A program made the translations under genes and the position numbers. Of a stretch of 64,000 bases of DNA, positions 16,570-25,791 are shown piece by piece. The stretch is from CAYLPJ01 sp964385465. Its GTDB lineage: Bacteria; Planctomycetota; Phycisphaerae; SM23-33. Every line of letters begins with the position of its first letter. Position 1 is the first letter of the stretch. The notes below the pieces were generated by a model. It worked only from the letters and a program-made list of their open reading frames with translations, had not been told where the DNA came from and searched no databases. The stretch covers positions 1-64,000 of the forward strand of contig CAYLPJ010000037.1 in assembly GCA_964385465.1 (NCBI GenBank), read 5' to 3'.

Positions 16570-17970
16570 ATGACCGCGAAGAGACAGCCCAAGGGATCGG
16601 CGAAGTCCTGGCAGGGGCGGCTGACCGCCGACGCCGACGCGGCCACGGCGCAGTTGGTCGCCTCGCTGGACGTCGACCGCACGCTGTGGCGGTACGACGT
16701 GGTCGGCTCGATCACCCACGCGACGATGCTCCGCGAGGTCGGGCTGCTGACCCGCGAGGAGCTCCGGCAGATCAAGCGGGGGCTGCTGGGGATCGCCGAG
16801 GACATCGAGCGCGACCGCCTGGACATGCCCGTCGAGCTCGAGGACATCCACATGGTCATCGAGAAGGCCCTGATCGATCGCATCGGCGACGTCGGGGCCA
16901 AACTGCACACCGGGCGCAGCCGCAACGACCAGGTGGCCCTCGACCTGCGCCTGTGGGCGCGCGACGCCGCGGACGACCTCCGCGACGCCGTCGCCGACCT
17001 CCAGCGGGCCCTCGTGGCCCTGGCCGAACGCCACCGCGAGCTGGTCATGCCCGCTTACACGCACCTTCAGCGCGCCCAGCCGGTGCTGGCCGGGCACGCC
17101 GTGCTCGCCTACGTCGAGATGCTTCAACGCGATGCCGACCGCCTCGCCGACGCCCGCGAGCGGGTCGACGTCTGCCCCCTCGGCTGCGGGGCCGTCGCGG
17201 GGACCTCCCTCCCGCTGGACCGCGCCCGCACGGCCGAGATGCTCGGCTTCTCCCGCATCGCCCGCAACAGCATCGACGCCACCTGCGACCGAGACTTCCT
17301 CGCCGAGCTGTGCTTCGCCTGCGCACTTCTGGGCGTGCACCTGTCCCGCTGGGCCGAAGACTGGATCATCTACGCCTCGACCGAGTTCGGGCTGATCGAG
17401 CTCCATGACGCCTACTGCACCTCCAGCTCCATGATGCCCCAGAAGAAGAACCCCGACACGCTGGAACTCATCCGGGGCAAGTCCGCTGGCGCCATCGGGC
17501 AGTTGGTCGGCATGCTCACGCTGCTCAAGGGCCTGCCCACCGCCTACAACCGCGACCTCCAGGACGACAAGCGATTCGCCTTCGCCGCCGTCGAGAACAC
17601 ACGCCAGGCCCTGACCGTCGCCGCCGGGATCGCCGCCACCACGCGATTCCGCGAGGACCGCATCGCCGACGAAATCGACGCCGGCTTCCTCGACGCCACC
17701 GCCCTGGCGGAGTACCTCGTCGGCAAGGGCATGCCCTTCCGCCACGCTCACCACGTGGTCGGGCGCCTGGTCGCCCGGGCGGAGTCGGCCGGCAAGGCCC
17801 TCGCCGAGCTGCCCCTGGCGGACCTCCGCGAGGCCAGCGACCTGATCGGCGAGGACGTTGCCGACCACCTCACCGCCGCCAACGTCGTCCGCCGCTACCA
17901 GCCCGACGCCGCCGGAGGCCCCGATCAGCTCGAAAAGCAGCTCGAATTCTGGCATGGGGCGCTCGACTGA
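16570..17970 (+). CDS. argH: argininosuccinate lyase
   Basis: Cytosolic fumarase/aspartase-superfamily enzyme that splits argininosuccinate into arginine and fumarate, the last step of arginine synthesis. The 466 residues include LHTGRSRNDQVALDLRLW, THLQRAQPV with the catalytic His, and the signature TSSSMMPQKKNPD near 283-294 with the mobile-loop Ser. The ATG at 16570 is chosen because upstream in-frame sequence runs inside the LAB_N gene. It is followed after two bases by thiL and then tsaE, so the three probably form one operon although their pathways differ. Identity is secure. Confidence 0.96.
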   Translation: MTAKRQPKGSAKSWQGRLTADADAATAQLVASLDVDRTLWRYDVVGSITHATMLREVGLLTREELRQIKRGLLGIAEDIERDRLDMPVELEDIHMVIEKALIDRIGDVGAKLHTGRSRNDQVALDLRLWARDAADDLRDAVADLQRALVALAERHRELVMPAYTHLQRAQPVLAGHAVLAYVEMLQRDADRLADARERVDVCPLGCGAVAGTSLPLDRARTAEMLGFSRIARNSIDATCDRDFLAELCFACALLGVHLSRWAEDWIIYASTEFGLIELHDAYCTSSSMMPQKKNPDTLELIRGKSAGAIGQLVGMLTLLKGLPTAYNRDLQDDKRFAFAAVENTRQALTVAAGIAATTRFREDRIADEIDAGFLDATALAEYLVGKGMPFRHAHHVVGRLVARAESAGKALAELPLADLREASDLIGEDVADHLTAANVVRRYQPDAAGGPDQLEKQLEFWHGALD

Positions 17971-17972
17971 CC

Positions 17973-18881
17973 ATGCGGGAAGCGGAGATCATCCAATGGA
18001 TTCGTCAGCGCTATGCCGGCGATCCCGCGCGCGTGCCGGTCGGCCCGGGGGATGACGTGGCCGTGGTCAGGCCCGGAAGCGAACGCGTGCTCGTCACCAC
18101 AGACCAGGTGCTCGACGGGGTGCACTTCGTGCTGGCCGACGTCGGGGCCGAGGCGGCCGGACGGAAGGCGATGGCGCGGAACCTCTCGGACGTCGCCGCC
18201 ATGGCCGGCCAGCCGGTCGCGGCCGTGGCGACCGTCGCGGCGCCGGAGGGATTCCAGATGCCCGACGCCGAGGCCCTGCACCGTGGCATGACGGGGCTGG
18301 GCGATGCCTTCGGCTGCCCCCTGGTCGGCGGGGACGTGGCCGCCTGGCCGGGGCGGCTGGCGGTAAGCGTGACCGTCCTGGCCATCCCGGGCGCCCGGGA
18401 GCCTGTCCTGCGGAGCGGCGCCCGCCCGGGCGATGCGCTGCTGGTCACCGGCGCACTCGGCGGGGCCTGGAGGACGGACCGCCACCTGACCTTCACCCCG
18501 CGGATCGCCGAGGCTCGCGCCCTGGCCGGCCGCTGCTCGATCCACGCCATGATCGACCTGTCCGACGGGCTGTCGGTGGACCTCGGGCACGTCTGCGAGG
18601 CCTCCGGCGTCGGCGCAGAGGTCGCCGCCGACGCCGTGCCCATCCACGACGACGCCCGCCTGGCCGACGACGCCCTCGCCGCCGCCCTCAACGACGGGGA
18701 GGACTACGAGCTGCTCCTGGCGGTCGCGCCCCACGAGGCCGAGCGGCTCCTCGTCGATCCGCCCGACGGCGTCGCCCTGTGGCGCGTCGGGCGCGTGGTC
18801 GCCGACGGCGGCTGCACCCTCGTCGATGCAGCGGGCACCCGCCGCCCGCTGCGCCCGGCCGGCTGGGAGCACCGCACGTGA
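17973..18881 (+). CDS. thiL: thiamine-monophosphate kinase
   Basis: A 302-residue enzyme of the PurM/ThiL ATP-binding fold that phosphorylates thiamine phosphate to thiamine diphosphate. It shows VGPGDDVAVV (metal and phosphate binding), TTDQVLDGVHF, GRKAMARNLSDVAAMAG, VGGDVA and IDLSDGLSVDLGHVC, in family order. The product is the cofactor of DXS encoded at the left of the window. It starts two bases after argH and overlaps tsaE by four bases (GTGA), consistent with coupled translation. Confidence 0.95.
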   Translation: MREAEIIQWIRQRYAGDPARVPVGPGDDVAVVRPGSERVLVTTDQVLDGVHFVLADVGAEAAGRKAMARNLSDVAAMAGQPVAAVATVAAPEGFQMPDAEALHRGMTGLGDAFGCPLVGGDVAAWPGRLAVSVTVLAIPGAREPVLRSGARPGDALLVTGALGGAWRTDRHLTFTPRIAEARALAGRCSIHAMIDLSDGLSVDLGHVCEASGVGAEVAADAVPIHDDARLADDALAAALNDGEDYELLLAVAPHEAERLLVDPPDGVALWRVGRVVADGGCTLVDAAGTRRPLRPAGWEHRT

Positions 18882-19306
18882 GCGAGACGTTCCACACCTC
18901 CAGCCCCGACGCCACCCTCGCCCTGGGCCGACGCCTCGCCGGACGCCTGGGCCGAGGCGATTGCGTGGCCCTCGTCGGGGACCTCGGCGCGGGAAAGACC
19001 CTGCTGACCCGCGGGATCGCCTCCGGGCTGGGCCTGGCCGACGAACGACTGGTCGCCAGCCCGACCTATGTGCTGGTCCACGAATACGCCGCCCCCCTGC
19101 CGATCTTCCACATCGATCTGTACCGCATGACCTCCCCCGCGGCCGAGCTGGCCGAGCTGGGCCTCGATGAGATGCTCGCCGCCGGCGTGGTGCTGATCGA
19201 GTGGGCGGACCGCGCCGGCGATTCCCTTCCCCGCCCCCGCTGGCGGATTGACATCCGCCACACCGGCCCTCACTCGCGGCGGTTCGAACTGAGCCGCCTG
19301 GCATGA
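18878..19306 (+). CDS. tsaE: tRNA threonylcarbamoyladenosine biosynthesis ATPase TsaE
   Basis: A 142-residue P-loop ATPase that works with TsaB and TsaD to make the t6A base at position 37 of ANN-decoding tRNAs. The Walker A motif is GDLGAGKT (residues 34-41), followed by VASPTYVLVHEY and FHIDLYRM, both characteristic of TsaE. The C-terminal IEWADRAGDSLP block is also typical. The start is the GTG within the thiL stop region. TsaB and TsaD are not in the window. Identity is secure. Confidence 0.95.
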   Translation: MSETFHTSSPDATLALGRRLAGRLGRGDCVALVGDLGAGKTLLTRGIASGLGLADERLVASPTYVLVHEYAAPLPIFHIDLYRMTSPAAELAELGLDEMLAAGVVLIEWADRAGDSLPRPRWRIDIRHTGPHSRRFELSRLA

Positions 19307-19330
19307 CCACACTCGCTTCCACACTCGCTT
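19307..19330 (+). repeat. perfect tandem repeat of a 12-mer
   Basis: CCACACTCGCTT occurs twice in immediate succession right after the tsaE stop codon. Two copies only; it may be a slippage product. Confidence 0.6.
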
Positions 19331-19343
19331 GTGCCCGGACCAT

Positions 19344-19367
19344 GCCGGATTTGATCCATTATCCGGC
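19344..19367 (+). promoter_or_regulatory. inverted repeat abutting the -35 box, possible operator
   Basis: GCCGGAT and ATCCGGC are separated by ten bases, and the second arm ends immediately before the TTGACA of the next promoter. It could be a regulator site or the hairpin of a tsaE terminator; no T-run follows the second arm. Confidence 0.45.
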
Positions 19368-19396
19368 TTGACAATTCTCTACCTCACGCATATTCT
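19368..19396 (+). promoter_or_regulatory. consensus sigma70-like promoter of the PEP-CTERM gene
   Basis: Perfect TTGACA (19368-19373), 17-base spacer, TATTCT (19391-19396). Transcription from about 19403 would give a leader of about 480 bases before the ATG at 19881. Confidence 0.72.
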
Positions 19397-19880
19397 GGTT
19401 TTGTTGTTGTTGGCCGACGTTCCCGGTCGGCATGCTTGGGACGGACGCCACAATGGAGGTGATCACAAGGCGAGTGCCCCCTCGCGGCGTGAGGGAAACC
19501 AGGTCGCGGCTGAGCCGCCGCCCTTGGAGTTCGTCGCGAACGCATTCCTGCCATCACAGACGTAACCTCTTTGCCCTGGCCGAGAGCCCGGCCGGGAGGC
19601 CTCTGACTGCTCGCTCTACACTGAGCCCGATGAGGCATTCATTCTGATGTATGGAGGCTGCGGCCGCCGTTGCGGCGGCCGCACCATGAGTGAGGGAAGG
19701 ATCCGGACCCCTTGGGTCGTCGCGACAGCGCGTGTACGGCCAGGCGGAACCGGTGCGCTCCCTCGAAGACATTGTGGTAGAGGGTCCGTCCCCTCTCACC
19801 TCCGCGCACAGGCCAGCGCGGCGGGGACGGAAGTCACGAACGACAGTACAGTCAACGGAACGAACCGAGGAGCCAAAGGG
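19397..19880 (+). other. long untranslated leader with strong GC hairpin
   Basis: No coding frame here resembles a protein. A perfect nine-pair hairpin, TGCGGCCGC and GCGGCCGCA with a seven-base loop, lies at 19659-19683. GAACCGAGGAGCCAAAGGG just before 19881 holds the ribosome binding site. A regulatory leader is possible; no known riboswitch class was recognised. Confidence 0.4.
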
Positions 19881-20534
19881 ATGAACACGACGAAAGCACT
19901 TATTGTGGTCTGCGCGCTGGGCGCGCTGGCGGCGACAACGATGGCAACACCGCTGGATTTGCAGGACGTGAAGTTGTTTCCCGACATCAACTCAAGCTCG
20001 AACGTGACCGTCGACTATGACGCCGACAGCAACATGCTGAGCGTCGCCGGCGACGTGATCCAGTACAGCCCCTCGTCCGGCGTGTCCGCCACCGTGGCCG
20101 AGGGCACCTATTCGCTTTCGGCGGAAGTGGACGACACCGGCGCGCTGCTTGACGGCACGCTGACGATTCACGGGAAGGTCGGTTTCTTTGACGGCAGCAC
20201 GATGAACTGGGTCGCCGGCTCCGCCACCACCACCGAAGATATCCTCGTTGCGGACCTGACGGATATCGGGTTCACCGAGTCGGGCGCGTCGCTCCATATC
20301 CTGGAGTTCCTCAGTGACGGCGGCGTCACGGGCGGGGCCCTCGCCGGCGCGTTCGGCGGGAAGGTCGGCACGATCATCGCCCCCGCCGGGGACTTCGACG
20401 GCGCGTGGGACCAGGATTTCACCGGCGGCGGGAGCGGCGCGAGCATCGACACGTTCGCCGTCCCCGAGCCGGCGACGCTGGCGCTGCTTGTCGGCGGATT
20501 CGTGACGGCCGCCCTCCGCAGGCGGCGCGCATAG
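19881..20534 (+). CDS. PEP-CTERM sorting domain protein
   Basis: A 217-residue exported protein. The signal peptide is MNTTKALIVVCALGALAA; the middle is a beta-rich domain with no recognised family. The C-terminus is a full PEP-CTERM tripartite signal: VPEPATLALL, a hydrophobic helix, then RRRRA. Such proteins are cut by an exosortase and attached to the cell surface or extracellular matrix; no exosortase gene is in the window. It has its own consensus promoter and a long leader. The next gene also encodes a surface protein and shares the motif AEVDDTGALLDGTLTIHG / VRVDDTGALLGG, so the two may be related in the middle domain. Confidence 0.88.
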   Translation: MNTTKALIVVCALGALAATTMATPLDLQDVKLFPDINSSSNVTVDYDADSNMLSVAGDVIQYSPSSGVSATVAEGTYSLSAEVDDTGALLDGTLTIHGKVGFFDGSTMNWVAGSATTTEDILVADLTDIGFTESGASLHILEFLSDGGVTGGALAGAFGGKVGTIIAPAGDFDGAWDQDFTGGGSGASIDTFAVPEPATLALLVGGFVTAALRRRRA

Positions 20535-20572
20535 GCTTCGGAGTGCGATAGATCGTTCTGTACAAGATGCAA

Positions 20573-20593
20573 GGCCGCGCTGTGCGGCAGCGC
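20573..20593 (+). terminator. GC hairpin after the PEP-CTERM gene
   Basis: CCGCGCTG, five-base loop, CAGCGCGG, eight perfect pairs, 39 bases after the stop. No T-run follows, so termination is only a suggestion. Confidence 0.4.
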
Positions 20594-20683
20594 GGACGAC
20601 CTTTGTGGCATCGGCTGCGAAATGTTGTTGGGGCTACGGATCCAGGTGCCGGGGCCTTGTCGCAGAATCGTCCGATGTGATGT

Positions 20684-20707
20684 GCCGGCCCCCGGGGCGG
20701 GGCCGGC
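20684..20707 (+). promoter_or_regulatory. nine-pair GC hairpin in the leader of the LEPR-XLL gene
   Basis: GCCGGCCCC, six-base loop, GGGGCCGGC, ending 81 bases before the ATG at 20789. It could be a second terminator stem or part of the leader. Confidence 0.4.
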
Positions 20708-20788
20708 CGAATGCAGACAGGCTGGGCGAAGACCTGTCAAGCACCGGGCAAGACAAACAGGACCCGAAAGAACACACTGGAGACAGCC

Positions 20789-23728
20789 ATGAAACGCCAG
20801 CGAGAGATCAAACAACCCGCCCCGGCGGCCGCACCGGTCGTCGAGGCCATGGAGCAGCGTCTGCTGCTTTCGACCACACTTCTTGGCATCACGCCGGAAC
20901 ACCCGCTGATGCCCTTCAACAACCAGGGAACCACGGTCTACGAGGCCGCCGCGGACACGCTGAAGGTCGACGCCACGGTGCTGGACTTCCAGACCGTTCC
21001 GGGCGCGCCCGCCAGCGACCCGCCACGCGTCTTCCAGCCTTCGACGCTGGCGATCGACGTCCGTGTCGATGATACCGGGGCGTTGCTTGGCGGCGTCGCC
21101 GGAGACGACCTCGTCGTCGAGGGCACCGTCGACATGGACGGTGACTACGTGCCGGATGTCTCCGGCGTACTGCTGACCGGCGAGGTGCTCGCCTTCGGCG
21201 CGGCCGATTCGGGCACGTCAACCGATGGCTTCGACTTCCGCTTCGAGGTCACCGGCGGCCTGCTGGCATCCTACTACGCCGGGCGGGACATCGGCGTCGC
21301 GATGACCAGCGAGGCGTCGAGCTACACCGGGGACTTCTCCGTCGACTTCTCCGGCGGGGCGAAGGGCAATCTCGGCGCGGTCGACGTTGAGGCCCAGCCG
21401 GCCTCGCTGGGCGACTTCGTATGGCACGATCTGTACCACGGGCCCGGGCACCTCGTCGACGGCATCCAGGACGCCGGCGAGCCCGGCTTCGAGGGCGTCG
21501 TGGTCAATCTGCTCGACGCGGACGGCAACTTCCTGGCCGATACCGCCACCGACGCCACCGGCTACTACGAGTTCACCGACCTGGCCGCCGATACCTACAT
21601 CGTCGAGATCGACGCGTCCAACTTCGATGCCGCGGCGCCGCTGGAGGGCTACTACGCCACCCTGGGCGATGCCGCGGGCAACAGCCTGGACGCGGCCGAC
21701 AGCGACGGCGACATCACCACACACCGCTCGCACCCGGTGGTCCTGGAGGCCGGCGAACACGACCCGACGATCGACTTCGGTTTCTTCACCACGGGCATCG
21801 ACCTCGTGAAGGAGGCGCCCGAAGAAGTCGTCGCCGGCGAGGAGATCGTCTACACGTTCACCGTGGAGAATACCGGGGACGTCGTCCTCCACGGCGGGGC
21901 CCACGTCTACGACCCGCTGCTGAACCCGACCGGCAGCCACGAGATATGGGGCGGCGTTCTCCAGCCCGGCGAGGTCCACACGTTCACGCGCTCCTACCAG
22001 ACCACCGCCGGCGTGACGGACATCGACTTCGACGCCGACGCGTTCGGGACGCCCCTGGCGGCCGGGACGGTCGTCGACACCGAGTGGGCGGCGCACGGCG
22101 TGACCGTCACCACCCACGACCCGGCCGATCACCCGGCGATGATCTTCGACAGCGCCAACCCCACCGGCGGGGACTGGGACCTCGGCACGGCAAACGAGGA
22201 CTTCGGCGGTCCCGGCCGGGGCCGGGGCGGCGAGGCCGGCCGACCCGGCGCCAACGACACCCCGCTGGACAACATCCTGATCATCTCGGAGGACGCCGAC
22301 TCGAGCGACCCCGACGACGACGCCCGCGGGGGGACGCTGATCTTCACGTTCGACAGCGCGGTGGACGTCGAGGCCGTCGGCGTGCTGGATATCGACTGCG
22401 GCGAGACCGGGGGCTGGATCCGTGCCTATGACGCCGCGGGCGGCATCATCTCGGCCACGCCGATCGCCTCGCTGGGCAACAACAGCGCCCAGACGGTCGC
22501 GGTCGGTGCCGAAAACGTCAGCCTGCTGAAGGTTCACCTCGACAGCAGCGGCGCGGTGACGGACCTGCTCCTCGGCGGCGGCGAGTGCTCCACGACGGTT
22601 GTCAACGAGGCGTGGGCGATCGGTTGCCCGATCGGCCCCTACGGCGGGCTGCCGAACGTCCGCGATGACGCCTCGACGGAGACCGACGTCGTCTGCGAGA
22701 CGCCTGCCGAGCCGGCCGCTCTCGGCGACCTCGTCTGGCTGGACGCCGACGAGGACGGCGTGCAGGATGCCGGCGAGGCCGGTGTCGAGGGCGTGGAGGT
22801 CACCCTCTTCGACGCCGGCGACGATGGCGAGGCCGGCACGGCCGACGACGTCGAGTTGGCCACGCAGACCACCGACGGCGACGGCGAGTACTTCTTCGAC
22901 GGCCTGGCTGCCGGGACCTACTTCGTGCAGTTCGCCCAGCCGGAGGGCTACGACTTCACCGCCGCCGACCAGGGCGACGACGCCCTCGACAGCGATGCCG
23001 ACGCGGCCACCGGCCGCACCGCCGCGGTGACCCTCGCCGCCGGCGAGACCAACCGCACCGTCGACGCCGGCGTGGTGGCCGAGCAAGGCGGCCAAGGCTG
23101 CACGCCTGGCTACTGGAAGCAGTCCCACCACCTCGACGATTGGACCGACTACTCCCCGAACGACCGGTTCGAGGACGTCTTCGGCGTCGACGCCAGGTGC
23201 AACTGGACGCTGCTGGAGGCCCTGAAGGCAGGCGGTGGCGGGGAGGCCGCTCTCGCTCGCCATGCCGTGGCCGCCCTGTTGAACGCGGCGCACCCCGAGA
23301 TCGACTACGCCTACGACGCCGACGAAGTCATCGCCATGGTCCAGCACGCCTACGCGACCGGCGAGTTCCAGAGCGCCAAGAATGCCCTCGAGCAGCAGAA
23401 CGAGAGCGGCTGCGAGCTCGGTGGCGGCGGATGCAAGGACAAGGGCGACCGGCACCGGAAGCGCTGGCGCAAGAAGTGGCAGAAGCGCCATGGCAGGAAG
23501 CACAACCACCGCAAGAGCAAGCGCGGATGGAGCCGCGGCGGCGACAAGGACGACGGCGATCACGACCGCAAGAGCAAATGCGGCTGGAACTGGGCGAAGA
23601 GGGCTCACGGCGACGACGATGACGGCGATGACGACGATCGCCGCGGCAGGAAGCTCCGCCGCGGGCGGTTCGACGTGCTGTCATTCGCCAAGGCTCTGCG
23701 CAGATTCGGCCGGGGCCGCCGCTGCTGA
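20789..23728 (+). CDS. LEPR-XLL-type surface protein with SdrD-B and CTPGYWK domains
   Basis: A 979-residue protein. Near the N-terminus VEAMEQRLLLS (residues 18-28) is a variant of the LEPR-XLL motif that marks very large or exported planctomycete proteins. A beta domain similar to the preceding PEP-CTERM protein comes next. An SdrD B-like domain (about 206-334, LGDFVWHDLYHGPG) precedes a DUF11-like domain (about 336-440, VKEAPEEVVAGEEIVYTFTV). A Gly/Asp-rich beta domain and a second SdrD-B (about 647-765, LGDLVWLDADEDGVQDAGEA) follow. At about 770, CTPGYWKQSHHLDDW starts the conserved CTPGYWK domain. The last 100 residues are extraordinarily rich in Lys, Arg, His and Asp and end in RRFGRGRRC. 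Function is probably structural or adhesive. The ATG at 20789 was preferred to a frame-compatible ATG at 20711 because the LEPR motif is normally close to the start. Confidence 0.85.
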   Translation: MKRQREIKQPAPAAAPVVEAMEQRLLLSTTLLGITPEHPLMPFNNQGTTVYEAAADTLKVDATVLDFQTVPGAPASDPPRVFQPSTLAIDVRVDDTGALLGGVAGDDLVVEGTVDMDGDYVPDVSGVLLTGEVLAFGAADSGTSTDGFDFRFEVTGGLLASYYAGRDIGVAMTSEASSYTGDFSVDFSGGAKGNLGAVDVEAQPASLGDFVWHDLYHGPGHLVDGIQDAGEPGFEGVVVNLLDADGNFLADTATDATGYYEFTDLAADTYIVEIDASNFDAAAPLEGYYATLGDAAGNSLDAADSDGDITTHRSHPVVLEAGEHDPTIDFGFFTTGIDLVKEAPEEVVAGEEIVYTFTVENTGDVVLHGGAHVYDPLLNPTGSHEIWGGVLQPGEVHTFTRSYQTTAGVTDIDFDADAFGTPLAAGTVVDTEWAAHGVTVTTHDPADHPAMIFDSANPTGGDWDLGTANEDFGGPGRGRGGEAGRPGANDTPLDNILIISEDADSSDPDDDARGGTLIFTFDSAVDVEAVGVLDIDCGETGGWIRAYDAAGGIISATPIASLGNNSAQTVAVGAENVSLLKVHLDSSGAVTDLLLGGGECSTTVVNEAWAIGCPIGPYGGLPNVRDDASTETDVVCETPAEPAALGDLVWLDADEDGVQDAGEAGVEGVEVTLFDAGDDGEAGTADDVELATQTTDGDGEYFFDGLAAGTYFVQFAQPEGYDFTAADQGDDALDSDADAATGRTAAVTLAAGETNRTVDAGVVAEQGGQGCTPGYWKQSHHLDDWTDYSPNDRFEDVFGVDARCNWTLLEALKAGGGGEAALARHAVAALLNAAHPEIDYAYDADEVIAMVQHAYATGEFQSAKNALEQQNESGCELGGGGCKDKGDRHRKRWRKKWQKRHGRKHNHRKSKRGWSRGGDKDDGDHDRKSKCGWNWAKRAHGDDDDGDDDDRRGRKLRRGRFDVLSFAKALRRFGRGRRC

Positions 23729-23768
23729 TCGGCGCCCGGCATCGAGGAGAAGGGCATCAGCGACGTGC

Positions 23769-23790
23769 GCCCCGGCCGACCGGTCGGGGC
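23769..23790 (+). terminator. hairpin after the LEPR-XLL gene
   Basis: GCCCCG and CGGGGC flank a palindromic core (CCGACCGGTCGG), 40 bases after the stop. No T-run follows. Confidence 0.35.
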
Positions 23791-23898
23791 GTTCGTCTGC
23801 GCGGACCGGGCGGCGGCGGTGCGTCTCGGCGCCGTTGCCGGCCGGCGACATCCTGGCTACCATGGCCGGGGAACGCACAGGTGGAAGGAGCCGCGATC

Positions 23899-24900
23899 AT
23901 GCAATACCGTCAAGTGGGTTGGGCCGACACCGACGTCTCGACCGTGTGCCTCGGGTGCTGGGCTCTGATCGGCGGGGGCACGTGGGGGGAACAGGACCGG
24001 GGCGAGTCGCTGCGCACCATCCACGCGGCGCTGGACGCCGGGGTGAACTTCTTCGACACGGCCGCCGGCTACGGCAACGGCGAGTCCGAGCAGTTGCTGG
24101 GCAAGGCCCTCGCCGAGGCCGGGGTGCGGAAGGACGTCGTCATCGCGACGAAGGTCTCCCGCTCGCAGCTTGCCCCCGACGACGTGGTCACGTCGTGCGA
24201 CCGCAGCCTCCGCCTGCTCGGCACGGACGTGATCGACCTGCTCCAGGTGCACTGGCCCCATCCCGACATCCCCCTGGCCGAAACGGTCGGTGCGATGGAC
24301 CGGCTGGTCGAGGCCGGCAAGGTCAGGGCAATCGGGGTGAGCAACTTCGGCGCCGGCTACCTCGCCGAAGCCGTGCCGCTGACGCGCATTCGCACCAACC
24401 AGCTCTGCTACAGCCTGCTGTGGCGGGCCATCGAGCACGAGGTCCAGCCGATGTGCGAGGTCAACGACATCGGCATCCTGTGCTACAGCCCGCTGTGCCA
24501 GGGCCTGCTGACGGGCAAGTTCCGCTCGCCCGACGACGTGCCCGAAGGCCGCGCACGCACCCGCCTGTTCTCCGGCGACCGCCCGAAGGCGCGCCACGGC
24601 GAGAGCGGCTGCGAGGGTGAAGTCTTCGCCGCCATCCGCGCCGTGGCCGGCATCGCCGAAGACCTCGGCGAGCCCATGGGCCACGTGGCGCTGGCATGGC
24701 TTCTCGCACGGCCGGCCGTGACGGCCGTCATCGCCGGCGCCCGCAACCCCGAACAGGCTCGCGACAACGCCAGGTCGGCCGACCTGACGCTGAAGGACGA
24801 TGTGATCGAGGAGCTCACCCGCGTGACCGAGCCGGTGAAGGCAAAGATCGGCGCCAACGCGGACATGTGGCAGAGCGACTCGCGGATGGAGAGGCCGTAG
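23899..24900 (+). CDS. aldo/keto reductase
   Basis: A 333-residue NADPH-dependent reductase with a TIM-barrel fold. The catalytic tetrad is visible: Asp and Tyr in FFDTAAGYGNGESE, Lys in IATKVS and His in LLQVHWPHPD. VRAIGVSNFGAGYL and the C-terminal NADPH-binding GARNPEQARDNARSADL complete the family pattern. The ATG at 23899 is preferred to an in-frame GTG at 23881 because GGAAGGAG sits eight to nine bases before it. It resembles the YajO/YhdN-type sugar aldehyde reductases; the substrate is unknown. It stands alone and is convergent with truA. Confidence 0.92.
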   Translation: MQYRQVGWADTDVSTVCLGCWALIGGGTWGEQDRGESLRTIHAALDAGVNFFDTAAGYGNGESEQLLGKALAEAGVRKDVVIATKVSRSQLAPDDVVTSCDRSLRLLGTDVIDLLQVHWPHPDIPLAETVGAMDRLVEAGKVRAIGVSNFGAGYLAEAVPLTRIRTNQLCYSLLWRAIEHEVQPMCEVNDIGILCYSPLCQGLLTGKFRSPDDVPEGRARTRLFSGDRPKARHGESGCEGEVFAAIRAVAGIAEDLGEPMGHVALAWLLARPAVTAVIAGARNPEQARDNARSADLTLKDDVIEELTRVTEPVKAKIGANADMWQSDSRMERP

Positions 24901-24927
24901 CGGGCGCCACCGCCCGCCGGAAGAGGC

Positions 24928-25716
24928 TCAGGGGCGCCGCAGGCGGAGGTCGGCCTGGCGGTAGTGCACGCAGAGCATGGTCAGCCCGGCTGCGGGTGCG
25001 GTCGGGCCGGCCTCACGGCGGTCGCACGTGGCCAGGATCCGATCGATCCGCTGGGGTTCCCATCGCCCCCTCCCGATCTCGACCAGCGTCCCGACGATAT
25101 TCCGCACCATGTTGTAGAGGAAGCCGTCGCCCTGGACGGTGACCAGCAGCGCCGGGGGGCGCGCCGAGACCTCGCATCGGAAGATCGTCCGCACGGTGTC
25201 GTCGCGAGGGTCGCTGGACGTGGCGAAGCCCACGAAGTCGTGGCGCCCCACCAGCCGCCGCCCGGCCTCGCGCATGGAGCCGACATCCAGGGGCCGCCAG
25301 AAATGGTACGCCTGCCCGGCCAGTTCCACCGGCCGAACCGGCGCGGTGTGAATGCGGTAGCGGTACGTCTTGCCGACGGCCGAACGGGAGGCGTGAAAGT
25401 GCTCGGGCACCTCCGAGGCGGAGACGACGGCGATATCGTCCGGCAGGCGGGAGTTCACGGCCCGCCGCAACCCTCGGAGGGGTATGGCGAGGTTGGTGGT
25501 GTAGAGGTTGGCGACCTGCCCGGCAGCGTGGACGCCGGCGTCGGTCCGCCCGGCCCCGAAGACGACGGCCTTGTGACGCAGCACCCTTGTCGCGGCGGTC
25601 TCGATCTGCTCCTGGACGGTATCGATTCCCTCGGCCTGCCTCTGCCAGCCGTGATACGCCGCCCCGTGGTAGGCGATGACGAGCTTCACATTCCGTCGTG
25701 TCGGCAGGTCGGTCAT
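24928..25716 (-). CDS. truA: tRNA pseudouridine(38-40) synthase
   Basis: A 262-residue enzyme that isomerises uridines 38-40 in the anticodon arm of tRNAs. It has GWQRQAEGIDTVQ, the catalytic Asp in FGAGRTDAGVHA (D59), SAVGKTYRY and FLYNMVRNIVGTL, all in the family order. The ATG at 25716 was chosen over an upstream in-frame start because the extension is Arg/Pro-rich, non-homologous and covers a remnant gene. It is convergent with the aldo/keto reductase, 27 bases away. Confidence 0.95.
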   Translation of the reverse strand: MTDLPTRRNVKLVIAYHGAAYHGWQRQAEGIDTVQEQIETAATRVLRHKAVVFGAGRTDAGVHAAGQVANLYTTNLAIPLRGLRRAVNSRLPDDIAVVSASEVPEHFHASRSAVGKTYRYRIHTAPVRPVELAGQAYHFWRPLDVGSMREAGRRLVGRHDFVGFATSSDPRDDTVRTIFRCEVSARPPALLVTVQGDGFLYNMVRNIVGTLVEIGRGRWEPQRIDRILATCDRREAGPTAPAAGLTMLCVHYRQADLRLRRP

Positions 25717-25791
25717 GGTGGCGATTGCTCCGCCCCGAACCCGGGTTCCGGCACTTCTCGGCGATCCCCGGATCGGGAATAGCGGTCTATC

